Assembly (NCBI RefSeq): GCF_026340565.1
Contig: NZ_JAPEPB010000001.1
Span: forward strand, 7,290,001-7,354,000
DNA length: 64,000 nucleotides
Reading direction: 5' to 3'
DNA from: Kitasatospora sp. NBC_01287
GTDB taxonomy: Bacteria > Actinomycetota > Actinomycetes > Streptomycetales > Streptomycetaceae
The notes beneath the pieces are model-generated. The model did no database searches, was not told the origin of the DNA, and saw only the letters and a program-made list of their open reading frames with translations. Each line of letters starts with the position of its first letter. Within the stretch, counting starts at the first letter, position 1. Of this stretch, positions 16,479 through 49,300 are shown piece after piece. A program made the position numbers and the translations under genes.

Positions 16479-19400
16479 ATGCCCATGAACTATCCGACCG
16501 AGCGCGCGGTGGCCGTCGTCGGCATGTCCTGCCGAGTGCCGGGCGCCGACGGCCTGGACGCCTTCTGGCGGCTGCTGCTGGACGGTGTGGACGCGATCAC
16601 CGACGTGCCCGGCGGACGGTGGGACCTCGACGGCGTGCCGGACGGGGCCGACCCGGCAGGGCACCGCAGGGGCGGCTTCCTCGACGGGGTCGCCGACTTC
16701 GACCCCGGGTTCTTCGGCATCTCGCCACGCGAGGCCGCGGCGATGGACCCGCAGCAGCGACTGGCCCTCGAACTCGCCTGGGAGGCACTGGAGCACGCCG
16801 GTGTCGTGCCGCAGAGCCTGCGCGGCGAGTCCGCGGCGGTCCTGCTCGGGGTCACCGGTGACGACTACGCCGCGCTCGTCCACCAGCATGGCCCCGACGC
16901 CGTGTCCCACCACTCGCTGGCAGGGCTGAGCCGGGGCGTCATCGCCAACCGGGTCTCCTACCACCTTGGTCTGCGCGGGCCCAGCCTCACGGTGGACGCG
17001 GCGCAGGCCTCCTCCCTGGTCGCCGTGCACATGGCCTGCGAGAGCCTGCTGTCGGGCACCACCGCACTGGCGCTGGCGGGCGGTGTGCACCTGAACCTGG
17101 TTCCGGACAGCACGCTCGCCTTCGCCCGCTCGGGCGCCCTCTCCCCGGACGGCCGCTGCTACACCTTCGACGCGCGCGCCAACGGCACCGTGCGGGGCGA
17201 AGGCGGCGGCGTGGTCGTCCTGAAGCGTCTCAGCGACGCCATCGCCGACGGTGACCGGGTGCAGTGCGTGCTGCTCGGCGGCGCGGTGAACAACGACGGC
17301 GGCGGCCAGGCCCTCACCGTCCCCGACGGTGACGCGCAGCGGGAACTGCTGCGCCAGGCCTACGCCCGGGCCGGGGTGGACCCGGCACAGGTGCGCTACG
17401 TCGAGCTGCACGGCAGTGGCACGAGGGCGGGTGACCCGGTGGAGGCGCAGGCCCTCGGCTCGGTCCTCGGCCAGGGGCGCGTCGACGGGCGGCCGCTGCT
17501 CGTGGGCTCGGTGAAGACCAACATCGGGCACCTGGACGGCGCCGGCGGTGTCATCGGGCTGATCAAGGTCGCGCTGTCGTTGCGGCACGGGATGGTCCCG
17601 GCGAGCCTGAACTACTCCGAGCCGAACCCGGCGATCCCGATGGAGCAGCTGAAGCTCCGGGTCAACGCCGCCACCGGCCCCTGGCCGCAGGGCCCGCGGC
17701 TCGCCGGCGTCAGCTCCTTCGGTCTGGGCGGCACCAACTGCCACCTGGTGGTGGCCCAGGGGCCCACCCAGCTCGGGGAAGCCGCTGTCGAGGAGACCGC
17801 TGTCGAGGAGACCGCTGTCGAGGAGACCGCCGAGGCCCCGATGCCGATGCCAGTGCCAGTGCCGGTGGCCGTGTCGGGCACCACCGAGCAGGCGCTGCGG
17901 GCCCAGGCACGGCGCTTGCTGGAATGGGTGGAGTCCGACGCCGGCCTGCGTCCGGTGGACGTGGGGTATTCGACGCTGACCACCCGAACCACGCTGGGGC
18001 GGCGCGGGGTTGTCGTCGCCTCGGACCGCGGCGAACTGCTGACCGCACTCGCGGCGCTGGCGGCGGGACAGGCCTCCCCGAACGTGGTGGAGGGCGCGGC
18101 CGCCCCCGCGTCGGGCGTGGTGTGGGTCTTTCCCGGCCAGGGGCCGCAGTGGGCCGGGATGGGGCTCGAACTATGGGACTCCTCACCGGTGTTCGCCGCC
18201 CGGATGGACGAGTGCGCGCGGCTGCTGAGCGGTCTGGTCGACTGGTCGCTGCGGCAGGTGCTCGCCGACGCGGCGGCGCTGGAGCGCATGGATGTCATGC
18301 AGCCCGCGCTCTTCGCGGTCCAGGTGTCGCTGGCCGAGGTGTGGCGCTCGGTCGGGCTCGCGCCCTCCGCCGTGGTGGGGCACTCCCAGGGTGAGATCAC
18401 GGCGGCCTGCGCGGCGGGGATCCTCTCCCTGCCGGACGCCCTGCGGCTGATGGTCGAACGCAGCAAGGCCATCGTCGCTCGGCTCTCCGGACGCGGGGCG
18501 ATGGCCCTGCTGGCCGTGCCGGTCGAGGACATCGACCAGGACCGGGTCGCGATCGGTGCCGTGAACGGGCCCGACGCCGTGGTCATCTCCGGGCCGGTGG
18601 ACACCGTGCGCGCGATGGTGGCCGAGAGCAAGGCCCGCGGGGTGCGTGCCCGGATGGTCCCGATCGACTACGCCTCGCACTCGCCGCAGGTGGAGGAGAT
18701 CCGTGACGAGGTGCTGCGGGCCGCCGAGGGGGTGACGGCCACACCGAGCGACGTCGCGTTCTACTCCACGGTCACCGGGGGCCGGCTGGACGCCGAGGCG
18801 CTGGACGCCGAGTACTGGTACCGAAACGTGCGGGAGACGGTCCGACTGGAGGACGCGGTCCGGGCGTTGGTCGCCGACGGGCACCGGGTGCTCCTGGAGG
18901 CCAGCCCGCACCCGGTGCTGACCACGCCGATCCAGGACACGGCGCGCGACACCCGCGAGGTGGTCGTGCAGGGCACGTTGCGCCGTGCGGACGGCGGGGT
19001 GCGACGGCTGCTGCTCTCGATGGCCGAGTTGCACGCGCAGGGCGTCGCGGTGGACTGGCGGGCGATGTTCGCGGGCGCCGGCGCCCGCGTCGTCGAGCTG
19101 CCCGGCTACGCGTTCCAGCGGCAGCCCTACTGGCTGAGCGGAGGGGGTGCCGCAGCGCCCGCGGCACGGATCGAATCGCCCGCGCAGGCCGCACCCGCCG
19201 TCGAGCCGACCGGCCTGGGGGAGCGGGAGCTGGAGGCCCTGGTCCGCTCCCAGGCGGCGGCCGTGCTCGGGTACGCCGACCCGCGCCTGGTCGAGGCCGA
19301 CCGCTCGTTCAAGGACATCGGGTTCGACTCGGTCACCTCGGTGGAGCTCAGCAGCCGCCTGAGCCGCGCGACCGGTCTGCGGCTGCCGAGCACGCTGCTC

Positions 19401-22400
19401 TTCGACCGTCCCACCCTCACCGAGCTCGTGCGGCACCTCCATGACGAGCTGTCGGGGGGCGCCTCCGAGGGGAGACGGGCCGAGCGGGGCAGCGATCCGC
19501 ACGAGGACGCGATCGCGATCGTGGGGATGGGCTGCCGGCTTCCGGGCGGCGTCTCGTCCCCGGAGGAGTTGTGGCGACTGGTGGCCGACGGGGTGGACGC
19601 GATCTCGGGGTTCCCCGAGGACCGCGGCTGGAACCTGGACCCGGCGAGCACCGGCAACGTGCGAACCGGCGGTTTCCTGGCGGACGCCCTGGAGTTCGAC
19701 GCCGACTTCTTCCGGGTCAGCCCGCGCGAGGCACGGGCGATGGACCCTCAGCAGCGGCTGCTGCTGGAAACGTCCTGGGAGGCGTTGGAACGGTCCGGGT
19801 TGGACCCCACCACCCTGCGCGGGAGCCGGACGGCCGTCTTCATGGGCGTCATGAACCAGGACTATGTCCCCCCGCTGCACCAGGCGCCCGAGAGCTTCGG
19901 CGGGCACGCCCTGACCGGCGGTGCGCCCAGTGTGGCGTCGGGTCGCATCGCCTACACCTTCGGGTTCGAGGGCCCCGCGGTGACGGTGGACACGGCGTGT
20001 TCGTCCTCGCTGGTGTCGCTGCATCTGGCGGCGCAGTCGCTGCGTTCGGGGGAGTGCTCGCTGGCGCTGGCCGGTGGGGTGGCGGTGATGTCCACGCCCG
20101 GGATGTTCGTGGAGTTCTCCCGCCAGCGCGGGCTGTCGCCCGATGGCCGGTGCAAGGCGTTCTCGGACGCGGCCGACGGCACGGGATGGTCCGAGGGGGT
20201 GGGTGTGCTGGTGCTGGAGCGGCTGTCGGACGCGCGGCGCAGCGGGCACCGGGTGCTGGCCGTGGTGCGGGGTTCGGCGATCAACCAGGACGGCGCCTCC
20301 AACGGACTGAGCGCTCCGAACGGTCCTTCGCAGGAGCGGGTCATCCGTGAGGCGCTCGCGTCGGCCGGTCTGTCCGGGGCGGAGGTGGATGTGGTGGAGG
20401 CGCATGGCACGGGGACCACTCTGGGTGATCCGATCGAGGCGCGGGCTCTGCTGGCGACCTACGGGCGGGATCGGGTGGAGCCGCTCTGGTTGGGGTCGTT
20501 GAAGTCGAACATCGGTCATGCGCAGGCGGCGGCGGGTGTCGCGGGTGTGATCAAGATGGTGATGGCGATGGGGCACGGTGTGCTGCCGCGGACGTTGCAT
20601 GTCGATGAGCCGTCGCGTCATGTGGACTGGTCGGCGGGGGCGGTGGAGCTGCTGACGGAGCAGCGGGTGTGGCCGCGCCTGGAGCGGCCGCGCCGGGCCG
20701 GCGTCTCGTCCTTCGGGATCAGTGGCACCAACGCGCACGTGATCCTGGAGCAGGCCGACCCGGTTGAGCCCGACGTGCCCGTCGAGCCCGACGTGCCCGT
20801 CGAGCCTGTCGTGCCCGTCGTGCCTGTCGTGCCTGTCGTGCCTGTCGAGCCCGACGCTCCCGACGCGAGGGCCGGGTCCGTGGTGCCGGTGGTGCTGTCG
20901 GGCGCGTCCGAGGAGGCGCTGCGGACCCAGGCGGCGCGGCTGCTGGAGTGGGTGGAGTCCGATGCCGAGCTGCGTCCGGTGGACGTGGGCTGGTCGCTGG
21001 CGACCTCGCGTACGGAGTTCGAGCACCGCGCCGTGCTCCTGGCCATGGACCGGGAGGAGCTGCTGACCGGTCTGGACGTGCTGGCCCAGGGGGCACAGGC
21101 CCCGGGGCCGGTCCAGGGGGCCGCCCGCCAGGGCGGCGGGAAGGTGGTCTTCGTCTTCCCCGGCCAGGGCTCGCAGTGGGCCGGCATGGCTGTTGAACTC
21201 CTGGACGCCTCACCGGTGTTCGCCGAGCGCATCGCCATGTGTGCGGCGGCGCTGGCCGAGTTCGTGGACTGGAACCTCCAGGGCGTGCTGCGGCAGCTGC
21301 CGGGCGAGCCGACGCTGGAGCGGGTGGACGTGGTGCAGCCCGCCTCCTGGGCCGTGATGGTCTCGCTCGCGGCGGTGTGGCGCTCCTACGGCGTCGAGCC
21401 CGCGGCGGTCGTGGGGCATTCGCAGGGCGAGATCGCGGCGGCGTGCGTGGCCGGTGCGCTGTCACTGGAGGACGGTGCCCGGGTGGTGGCGCTGCGCTCG
21501 CAGGCGATCGCCAAGGAGCTGGCCGGTCTCGGCGGGATGATGTCGCTGGCCCTGCCGGAGGCGGACGTGGAGTCCCGGCTGGCGCCGTGGCAGGGCCGGC
21601 TGGAGGTGGCGGCGCTCAACGGTCCGTCCGCCACGGTGGTCGCCGGTGATCCGCGGGCGCTTGAGGAGCTGCTCGCCGAGTGCGAGGCGCAGGGGGTGCG
21701 GGCGCGCCGGATCCCGGTGGACTACGCCTCGCACACCTCCCAGGTGGAGCGCATCGAGGAGCGGCTGTCGTCGGTGCTCGCGGACATCCGGCCGGTGCCC
21801 GCCCAGGTGCCGTTCTTCTCGACCGTCGAGCGGGACTGGCTGGGTGACGGGCTGGTGGACGCGCGCTACTGGTACCGGAACCTGCGGCGGACGGTGCAGT
21901 TCCACGCCGCGGTAAGGGCGCTGGCCGAGCAGGGCCACGACACGTTCATCGAGGTCAGCTCCCACCCGGTGCTCACCATCGCGCTCCAGGAGATCCTGGA
22001 GGGCGGCGCGCAGGCGGCACCCGCGACGGTGTCGGAGACGCTGCGGCGTCAGGAGGGAGGCCTGGCCCGCCTCCTGGCCTCGGTGGCCCAGGTCTGGACG
22101 CGCGGTGCCCCGGTCGAGTGGCGCCAGGCGTTCGCCGGCGCCGGCGCGTGCCGGGTCGACCTGCCGACGTACGCCTTCCAGCACCAGCGCTACTGGGCGG
22201 ATGCCAGGCCGGACCAGCCCTTGCTGGTGCACGCCGTGGAGCTCGCGGACGGTGACGGCACCGTCCTGGCGGAGCGGCTGTCGCTGCGCGCGCGGCCCTG
22301 GCTGGCCGACCACCGGGTGCTCGGCCAGGTCGTGGTGCCGGGGACGGCGCTGCTGGAGATGGCCCTGACTCTCGGCGGCACGGTGGACGAACTGACCCTG

Positions 22401-24809
22401 CTCACGCCGCTGGTGCTGCCGGAGCGGGGCGAGGTCGAGGTGCAGCTGAGGGCCGGGGCGCCGGACGGGGCCGGCCGGCGCGAGTTGCGCATCCACGGCC
22501 GGGAGAGCGACGGTGCCGACCCGGGGTGGCGGCTCTACGCGACCGGGCAGGTGAGCGAGGCCGGGCCCGAGGGCCCGGGGTTCGACCTGACCGAGTGGCC
22601 GCCGCCCGGGGCGACGCCGGTGGAGCTGGCCGGCTGGTACGACCGGCTCGCCGAACTCGGCCTGGAGTACGGGCCGCTGTTCCAGAACCTGCGCCAGGTC
22701 TGGCAGCACGGCGACGACCTGCTCGCCGAGATGGCGCTGCGCGACGAGGCGGGATCGTTCACCGTGCACCCGGCGCTGCTGGACGCGGCGCTCCATCCGC
22801 TCGTGCTGGAGGCGGGTCCCGGCCCGCTGGTGCCGTTCTCCTGGGCCGGTGTGCGGTCCGTGCGTGCGGCCGGGCCCCGGCTGCGGGTCCGGATCACCCC
22901 GGCCGGCGAGCACCGGGCCTCGCTGTCCGTCGCCGACGGCAGCGGCGCCGAGGTGCTCTCGGTCGAGTCGCTGACGCTGCGGCCGCTGGACGCCCGGCGT
23001 TTCAACCCCAAGCTCTTCCAGGTCGAGTGGGTCGAGGCCGCCGCGCACGGCAGACCGGCCGGGCCGGCCGCCGCGGCCGCCGCGGCCGCCGTGCTCACGG
23101 TCGAGCCCGCCGATGGCGACGTGCCGGCGGCCGTGCACCGGACCGCGGAGACGGTGCTGCGCGGCGTCCAGCAGTGGCTGGCTGAGCACCAGGACGGTGC
23201 GTCCCGACTGGTGGTCACCACCCGGCGGGCGGTGGCCGTGACGACGGACGCGGCCATCGACCTGGCCGCCGCCACCGTGTGGGGGCTGCTCCGGTCGGCT
23301 CAGACCGAGCACCCCGACCGGATCGTACTGGTGGACTGCGAGGGCACCGGCGAGCTGACGGCGGATCAGCTGGGCCGCGCTCTGGCGGCCGGCGAGCCGC
23401 AGGTCGCCCTGCGCGCGGACCGGGTGCTGATCCCCCGGCTGGCCCGCGCCTCCGTCCCCGCCCCCGACCCTGGCCGGGCCTTGGCCGGCTCCGACGGCAC
23501 GGTGCTGATCACCGGCGGGACCGGGGGACTGGGCGCCGCGGTGGCGCGGCACCTGGTGGCCGAGCACGGCGCGCGTCACCTGCTGCTGGTCAGCCGCAGT
23601 GGCACGGCCGCCGCCGGTGCGGGCGAGCTGGTGGCGGAGCTGAGCGCGGCGGGCGCCCGTGTCCAGGTGGCCGCCTGCGACGTCACCGACCGGGCCGAGC
23701 TGGCGAAGGTCATCGCGGCCGTGCCCGCGTCGGCGCCGCTGCGGGCCGTGGTGCACGCGGCGGGGGTGCTGGACGACGGCGCGGTGCAGTCGCTGACGCC
23801 GCCGCGGCTGCACGCGGTGCTGGCGGTGAAGGTGGATGCGGCCTGGCAGCTGCACGAGGCCACCCGCGGACTCGACCTGTCGGCCTTCGTGCTGTTCTCC
23901 TCCGTCTCGGCCACGGTCGGCCTGGCCGGGCAGGCGAACTACGCGGCCGCGAACGCCTTCCTGGACGCGCTGGCCCACGAGCGGCACCGGACGGGGCTGC
24001 CCGCGGTCGCGCTGGGCTGGGGGCTCTGGGAGCAGAGCACCGGCCTGACCGGCGGGCTCGGCGAAGCCGACCGGCAGCGGATCCTCAGGATGGGCCTGCG
24101 GCCGCTCCCCACGGACGAGGGGCTGGCGCTGCTCGACCTCGGGCTCGCCGCGGACCAGGCCCACCTGGTGCCCGTCCGGGTGGACCTGTCCGGGACGGGC
24201 GATGCCGAGCCGCCCGCGATGCTGCGCGGGCTGGTCCGCACCCGGGCCGGCCAGGCCGGTCAGGGCGCGCCGGGCGGCCGGGCCCGGCAGGGCACCGAGC
24301 CGCTGCGCGAGCGGTTGCTCACCATGTCCGACCACAACCGGGAGCGCACGGTACGGCAGCTGGTACAGGCCGAGATCGCGACCGCGCTGGGCCGGTCGGG
24401 ACCGGATGACGTGCCCCCCGAGCGGGGCTTCACGGAACTGGGCTTCGACTCGCTGACCGCCCTTCAGCTGCGCAACCGGCTCGGTACCCGCACCGGGCTC
24501 ACCCTGGCTGCCACGGTGACCTTCGACCACCCGAGTCCGGCCGCGCTGGCCCGGCACCTGCTGGAGCGGCTCGCCCCGGAACAGCCCGCGGCCGGACCCT
24601 CGGTCCTGGCGGAGCTGGACCGGCTGGAGGCGAGTGTGAGCGCCGTTGGCGAGGACCAGCGCACGGCTGTCGCCACCCGGCTCTGGGCGCTGCTGGCCAC
24701 CCTGACCGCCGAGGCGGACGCGGCGGGAGCGGTGCCCGACCAGGAGCTCGCGGAGGCGAGCGCCGATGAACTCTTTGCCCTGATCGACGATGAGCTTGGA
24801 AGGCCCTGA
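16479..24809 (+). CDS. cis-AT type I PKS: KSQ-AT-ACP loading, then KS-AT-DH-KR-ACP
   Basis: 2776 residues. Loading: KSQ (8-430) with Gln176 in place of Cys (VDAAQASS), the mark of a decarboxylating starter KS; AT (about 555-870, GHSQGE, YASH); ACP (915-988, GFDSV). Module 1: KS (1008-1425, DTACSSS, EAHGTGT); AT (1555-1890, GHSQGE, YASH); DH (1913-2170, HRVLGQVVVP); KR (2180-2570, TGGTGGLG, LDD as in B-type KRs); ACP (2626-2697). The C-terminus is a helical docking region ending DELFALIDDELGRP. YASH predicts methylmalonyl, so the starter would be propionyl and module 1 would give an alpha-methyl enoyl chain. ATG 16479 follows GGGGAG by 7 bases; ATG 16419 would add 20 residues without a ribosome site. 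The docking tail fits the N-terminal coiled coil of the next protein, which begins 2 bases after the stop. Confidence 0.92.
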   Translation: MPMNYPTERAVAVVGMSCRVPGADGLDAFWRLLLDGVDAITDVPGGRWDLDGVPDGADPAGHRRGGFLDGVADFDPGFFGISPREAAAMDPQQRLALELAWEALEHAGVVPQSLRGESAAVLLGVTGDDYAALVHQHGPDAVSHHSLAGLSRGVIANRVSYHLGLRGPSLTVDAAQASSLVAVHMACESLLSGTTALALAGGVHLNLVPDSTLAFARSGALSPDGRCYTFDARANGTVRGEGGGVVVLKRLSDAIADGDRVQCVLLGGAVNNDGGGQALTVPDGDAQRELLRQAYARAGVDPAQVRYVELHGSGTRAGDPVEAQALGSVLGQGRVDGRPLLVGSVKTNIGHLDGAGGVIGLIKVALSLRHGMVPASLNYSEPNPAIPMEQLKLRVNAATGPWPQGPRLAGVSSFGLGGTNCHLVVAQGPTQLGEAAVEETAVEETAVEETAEAPMPMPVPVPVAVSGTTEQALRAQARRLLEWVESDAGLRPVDVGYSTLTTRTTLGRRGVVVASDRGELLTALAALAAGQASPNVVEGAAAPASGVVWVFPGQGPQWAGMGLELWDSSPVFAARMDECARLLSGLVDWSLRQVLADAAALERMDVMQPALFAVQVSLAEVWRSVGLAPSAVVGHSQGEITAACAAGILSLPDALRLMVERSKAIVARLSGRGAMALLAVPVEDIDQDRVAIGAVNGPDAVVISGPVDTVRAMVAESKARGVRARMVPIDYASHSPQVEEIRDEVLRAAEGVTATPSDVAFYSTVTGGRLDAEALDAEYWYRNVRETVRLEDAVRALVADGHRVLLEASPHPVLTTPIQDTARDTREVVVQGTLRRADGGVRRLLLSMAELHAQGVAVDWRAMFAGAGARVVELPGYAFQRQPYWLSGGGAAAPAARIESPAQAAPAVEPTGLGERELEALVRSQAAAVLGYADPRLVEADRSFKDIGFDSVTSVELSSRLSRATGLRLPSTLLFDRPTLTELVRHLHDELSGGASEGRRAERGSDPHEDAIAIVGMGCRLPGGVSSPEELWRLVADGVDAISGFPEDRGWNLDPASTGNVRTGGFLADALEFDADFFRVSPREARAMDPQQRLLLETSWEALERSGLDPTTLRGSRTAVFMGVMNQDYVPPLHQAPESFGGHALTGGAPSVASGRIAYTFGFEGPAVTVDTACSSSLVSLHLAAQSLRSGECSLALAGGVAVMSTPGMFVEFSRQRGLSPDGRCKAFSDAADGTGWSEGVGVLVLERLSDARRSGHRVLAVVRGSAINQDGASNGLSAPNGPSQERVIREALASAGLSGAEVDVVEAHGTGTTLGDPIEARALLATYGRDRVEPLWLGSLKSNIGHAQAAAGVAGVIKMVMAMGHGVLPRTLHVDEPSRHVDWSAGAVELLTEQRVWPRLERPRRAGVSSFGISGTNAHVILEQADPVEPDVPVEPDVPVEPVVPVVPVVPVVPVEPDAPDARAGSVVPVVLSGASEEALRTQAARLLEWVESDAELRPVDVGWSLATSRTEFEHRAVLLAMDREELLTGLDVLAQGAQAPGPVQGAARQGGGKVVFVFPGQGSQWAGMAVELLDASPVFAERIAMCAAALAEFVDWNLQGVLRQLPGEPTLERVDVVQPASWAVMVSLAAVWRSYGVEPAAVVGHSQGEIAAACVAGALSLEDGARVVALRSQAIAKELAGLGGMMSLALPEADVESRLAPWQGRLEVAALNGPSATVVAGDPRALEELLAECEAQGVRARRIPVDYASHTSQVERIEERLSSVLADIRPVPAQVPFFSTVERDWLGDGLVDARYWYRNLRRTVQFHAAVRALAEQGHDTFIEVSSHPVLTIALQEILEGGAQAAPATVSETLRRQEGGLARLLASVAQVWTRGAPVEWRQAFAGAGACRVDLPTYAFQHQRYWADARPDQPLLVHAVELADGDGTVLAERLSLRARPWLADHRVLGQVVVPGTALLEMALTLGGTVDELTLLTPLVLPERGEVEVQLRAGAPDGAGRRELRIHGRESDGADPGWRLYATGQVSEAGPEGPGFDLTEWPPPGATPVELAGWYDRLAELGLEYGPLFQNLRQVWQHGDDLLAEMALRDEAGSFTVHPALLDAALHPLVLEAGPGPLVPFSWAGVRSVRAAGPRLRVRITPAGEHRASLSVADGSGAEVLSVESLTLRPLDARRFNPKLFQVEWVEAAAHGRPAGPAAAAAAAAVLTVEPADGDVPAAVHRTAETVLRGVQQWLAEHQDGASRLVVTTRRAVAVTTDAAIDLAAATVWGLLRSAQTEHPDRIVLVDCEGTGELTADQLGRALAAGEPQVALRADRVLIPRLARASVPAPDPGRALAGSDGTVLITGGTGGLGAAVARHLVAEHGARHLLLVSRSGTAAAGAGELVAELSAAGARVQVAACDVTDRAELAKVIAAVPASAPLRAVVHAAGVLDDGAVQSLTPPRLHAVLAVKVDAAWQLHEATRGLDLSAFVLFSSVSATVGLAGQANYAAANAFLDALAHERHRTGLPAVALGWGLWEQSTGLTGGLGEADRQRILRMGLRPLPTDEGLALLDLGLAADQAHLVPVRVDLSGTGDAEPPAMLRGLVRTRAGQAGQGAPGGRARQGTEPLRERLLTMSDHNRERTVRQLVQAEIATALGRSGPDDVPPERGFTELGFDSLTALQLRNRLGTRTGLTLAATVTFDHPSPAALARHLLERLAPEQPAAGPSVLAELDRLEASVSAVGEDQRTAVATRLWALLATLTAEADAAGAVPDQELAEASADELFALIDDELGRP
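17784..17828 (+). repeat. 15-bp in-frame tandem repeat, 3 copies
   Basis: GCTGTCGAGGAGACC x3 encodes AVEET x3 in the linker between KSQ and AT. Confidence 0.85.
19929..20984 (+). repeat. 1-kb direct repeat, copy in KS1
   Basis: From SVASGRIAYTFGFEG through the KS active site to the start of the AT linker, this stretch is nearly base-identical to 25355-26356. The lengths differ by 54 bp, all inside the tandem-repeat linker. Differences cluster at GMFVEF/TTFVEF, NGLSA/SGLTA and SSFGIS/SAFGAS. Confidence 0.9.
20764..20852 (+). repeat. Variable tandem repeat in KS1-AT linker (PVEPDV/PVVPVV)
   Basis: Short GTCGAGCCCGACGTGCCC-type units encode alternating PVEPDV and PVVPVV. The paralogous linker at 26188-26228 has only about one third of the units. 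This 54-bp difference shows the array expands or contracts in frame. Confidence 0.8.
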
Positions 24810-24811
24810 GC

Positions 24812-46326
<21,515 letters not shown>

Positions 46327-46330
<4 letters not shown>

Positions 46331-49300
46331 ACACGACGCTGTCCGCCCCGGAGCCCGCCCCGGCGGGGTCCCTGCCCGTGGTCTTCATGTTCTCCGGGCA
46401 GGGCTCGCAGTACTCCGGGATGGGCAAGGAGCTCTACGACACCAACGAGGTGTTCCGCACGGCGCTGCGCCGCTATGACGCGATGGTCGTCGGGGAACTC
46501 GGCGAGTCCGTGCTGGCCCGGATCTTCGACCCGGGCAAGCGGCGGAACCACCCCCTCATCGACACCCGGATCACCCACCCGGGGATCGTGATGATCGAGC
46601 TCGCGCTCGCCGAGGCCCTGCGTGCGGAGGGGATCGAGCCGGACTACGTCCTCGGCTCCAGCCTCGGCGAGTACGCGGCGGCCGTCGTCGCGGGCAGTCT
46701 CGACCCGTTCGACTGCCTGCGGTTGCTGGTCCGTCAGACCGAGGTGCTGAGCGCGGGTCCGCGCGGGGGCATGCTCGCCGTGCTGGCCGGCCGGGAGGTG
46801 CTGGACCTGGTGCCCGCGCTGCGCGAGTGCGAGATCGCGGCCCGCAACTACCCGGGCAACTTCGTGGTCGCGGGCACCGAGGAGGCCATGGCCCGAGCCG
46901 AGCGGGGGCTGCGCGCGGCCGATGTGGTGCACCTGCGCCTGCCGGTCGAGTACGGCTTCCACTCCCACCTGGTCGACCAGGTGCTCCAGGAGTGCCGGGC
47001 CGGTTTCGACGGCGTGGCGCTGGCAGCGCCGCGCATCCCCTGGATGTCCTGCGTGGACGGCGAGTTGGTGCGGCACCCGTCGGCGGAGCACTTCTACCGG
47101 GTGGCCCGCCGCCCGATCGAGTTCGAGCGTGCCATGGCCGCGCTGCGCGAGCGGGGCGACTTCTGCTACCTCGATCTCGGCCCCTCCGGCAGCCTGCACA
47201 ACTTCGTGCGCAACAACCTCGCCGCGGGGACGCGTTCGGAGTCGCTGCCGCTGCTCAGCCCGTTCGAGAAGGACACCACCCTGTTCGCGAAGGCCCAGCA
47301 GCGGGCGGCCCGCAGGCCACCGAGGAAGGCGGACGGTATGAAGGTCTACGGATTCCCGGGGCAGGGCTCGCAGCGGCGGGGGATGGGCAGGGGGCTGTTC
47401 GAGAGGTTCCCGGAGCAGAGCGCGACGGCAGACCACGTCCTCGGCTACTCCATCGAGGAGCTCTGCGTCCGCGACCCGCAGCGTCGGCTCGGCCGAACCG
47501 AGTTCACCCAGCCCGCGCTGTACGTGGTGGGCGCGCTGAGCTATCTGGACCGTGTCGCGCAGGACGCGGTGCCGCCCGACTACCTCGTCGGGCACAGCCT
47601 CGGCGAGTACGCGGCACTCTTCGCGGCCGGGGTCTTCGACTTCGAGACCGGCCTGCGGCTGGTGCGGCGACGCGGTGAGCTGATCGCCGCGGCCGGCGGC
47701 GGCTCCATGGCCGCGGTGATCGGGATCGACGAGGAGAGCGTCACCCGCATGCTCGCGACCCCCGGCCTCGCCGGCCTGGACCTGGCCAACCACAACGCCC
47801 CGGACCAGTTCGTCGTCTCCGGCCCGACCGAGCGGATCGACGCGGCCTGCGCCGCGTTCGAGGCCCTCGGCGCCCGGACGGTCCGGCTCAACGTCAGCGC
47901 GCCGCTGCACTCCCGCTACCTGCGCGGCACGGCCGAGGAGTTCGCCCGCTTCCTCGACGGATTCACCCTGCGGCCGCCGACGATCCCGGTGCTGTCCAAC
48001 GTCGACGCGATGCCGTACCCGCCCGGCCGGCTCAAGGAGCGCCTGGCGGCCCAGATCGCCTCGCCGGTTCGCTGGACCGAGACCGTGCGCAGGCTGATGG
48101 GGCACGGCGACTTCGAGTTCGTCGAGCTCGGCCCCGGCCAGGCGCTCACCAAGCTGGTCACGCGCATCAAGGCGGCCGCCGCGCCGCTCGCGCCGCCCGC
48201 GCCGAGCGCGCCTCCGGCGGAAGCTGCCGAGCCGGCGCCCGTGGCCGCGCCCGCGGCGGGCGGGCGCACGGTGCCAGGGGCTGAGCGCCGTGCGCCGGTG
48301 ATCGACGCCGACGCGCTCGGCGCCCCGGCCTTCCGCGCACGGTACGGGCTGCGGCGTGCCTACCTGGTGGGTTCGATGTACGGCGGCGTCTCCGGCGAGA
48401 AGCTGCTGCGCTCGGCGGCGAAGGCGGGCCTGCTCGGATTCCTCGGGGCCGGCGGACTCCCGCTGGACGAGGTGGACCGTCAACTGCGCTCGCTCACAGA
48501 GGAGCTGGGCCCGGGCGGCACCTTCGGTGTCAACTTCCTCCACCGGCACGGGGCACCCGAGCAGGAGGCAGCCCTGGTCGACCTGCTGCTCAGGTACGGC
48601 GTCGATCTGGTCGAGGCCTCCGGGTTCCCGCTGATCACCGAGGACCTGGTCCGGTTCCGGCTCAAGGGCGGCCGGATCCTGGCGAAGGTCTCCAGGAGCG
48701 ACACCGCCGCCGAGTTCCTGGCGCCACCCCCGCAGCGCCTGGTCGCGCGGCTGCTCGAATCCGGGGCGGTGACGCGGGAGGAGGCCGCCGCGGCGGCCTC
48801 CCGCCCCATGGCCGACGACCTGTGCGTCGAGGGGGACGGCGGGTGGCTGAGCGGCACGGCCGATGCGCTGACCGTCCTTCCTGCCGTGCTCCGGCTCCGG
48901 GACGGGAGCGCCCTGCCCGGCCACCCGGTGCACATCGGCTGCGCCGGTGGAATCGGCAGTCCGGAGGCGGCCGCCGCGGCCTTCCTGCTCGGCGCCGACT
49001 TCGTGCTGACCGGCTCGGTCAACCAGTGCTCGGTGGAGGCGGCCACCAGCGACGCGGTGAAGGACCTCCTGCAGGAGGCGCGCGAGTACGACGTGGACAC
49101 CGCACCCTGGGGTGAGATGTTCGAACTCGGGGTGCGGGCACGCTATTTGAAGCGCGGTCTGTTCTTTCCCGCCCGCGCCTCCCGGTTGTATGATCTCTGG
49201 CACCGGCACGCCTCGTTCGCCGGACTCGACCAGGGGACCCGGACCCAGGTGGTCGACCGCTACCTCGGCGGCGAGCAACTCCCGCCCGCGGCGGCCGGCC

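Noticed and set aside
21462..24557. A 1031-codon minus-strand frame opposite AT-DH-KR of the loading protein
   Set aside because: Antisense shadow with no recognisable domain.
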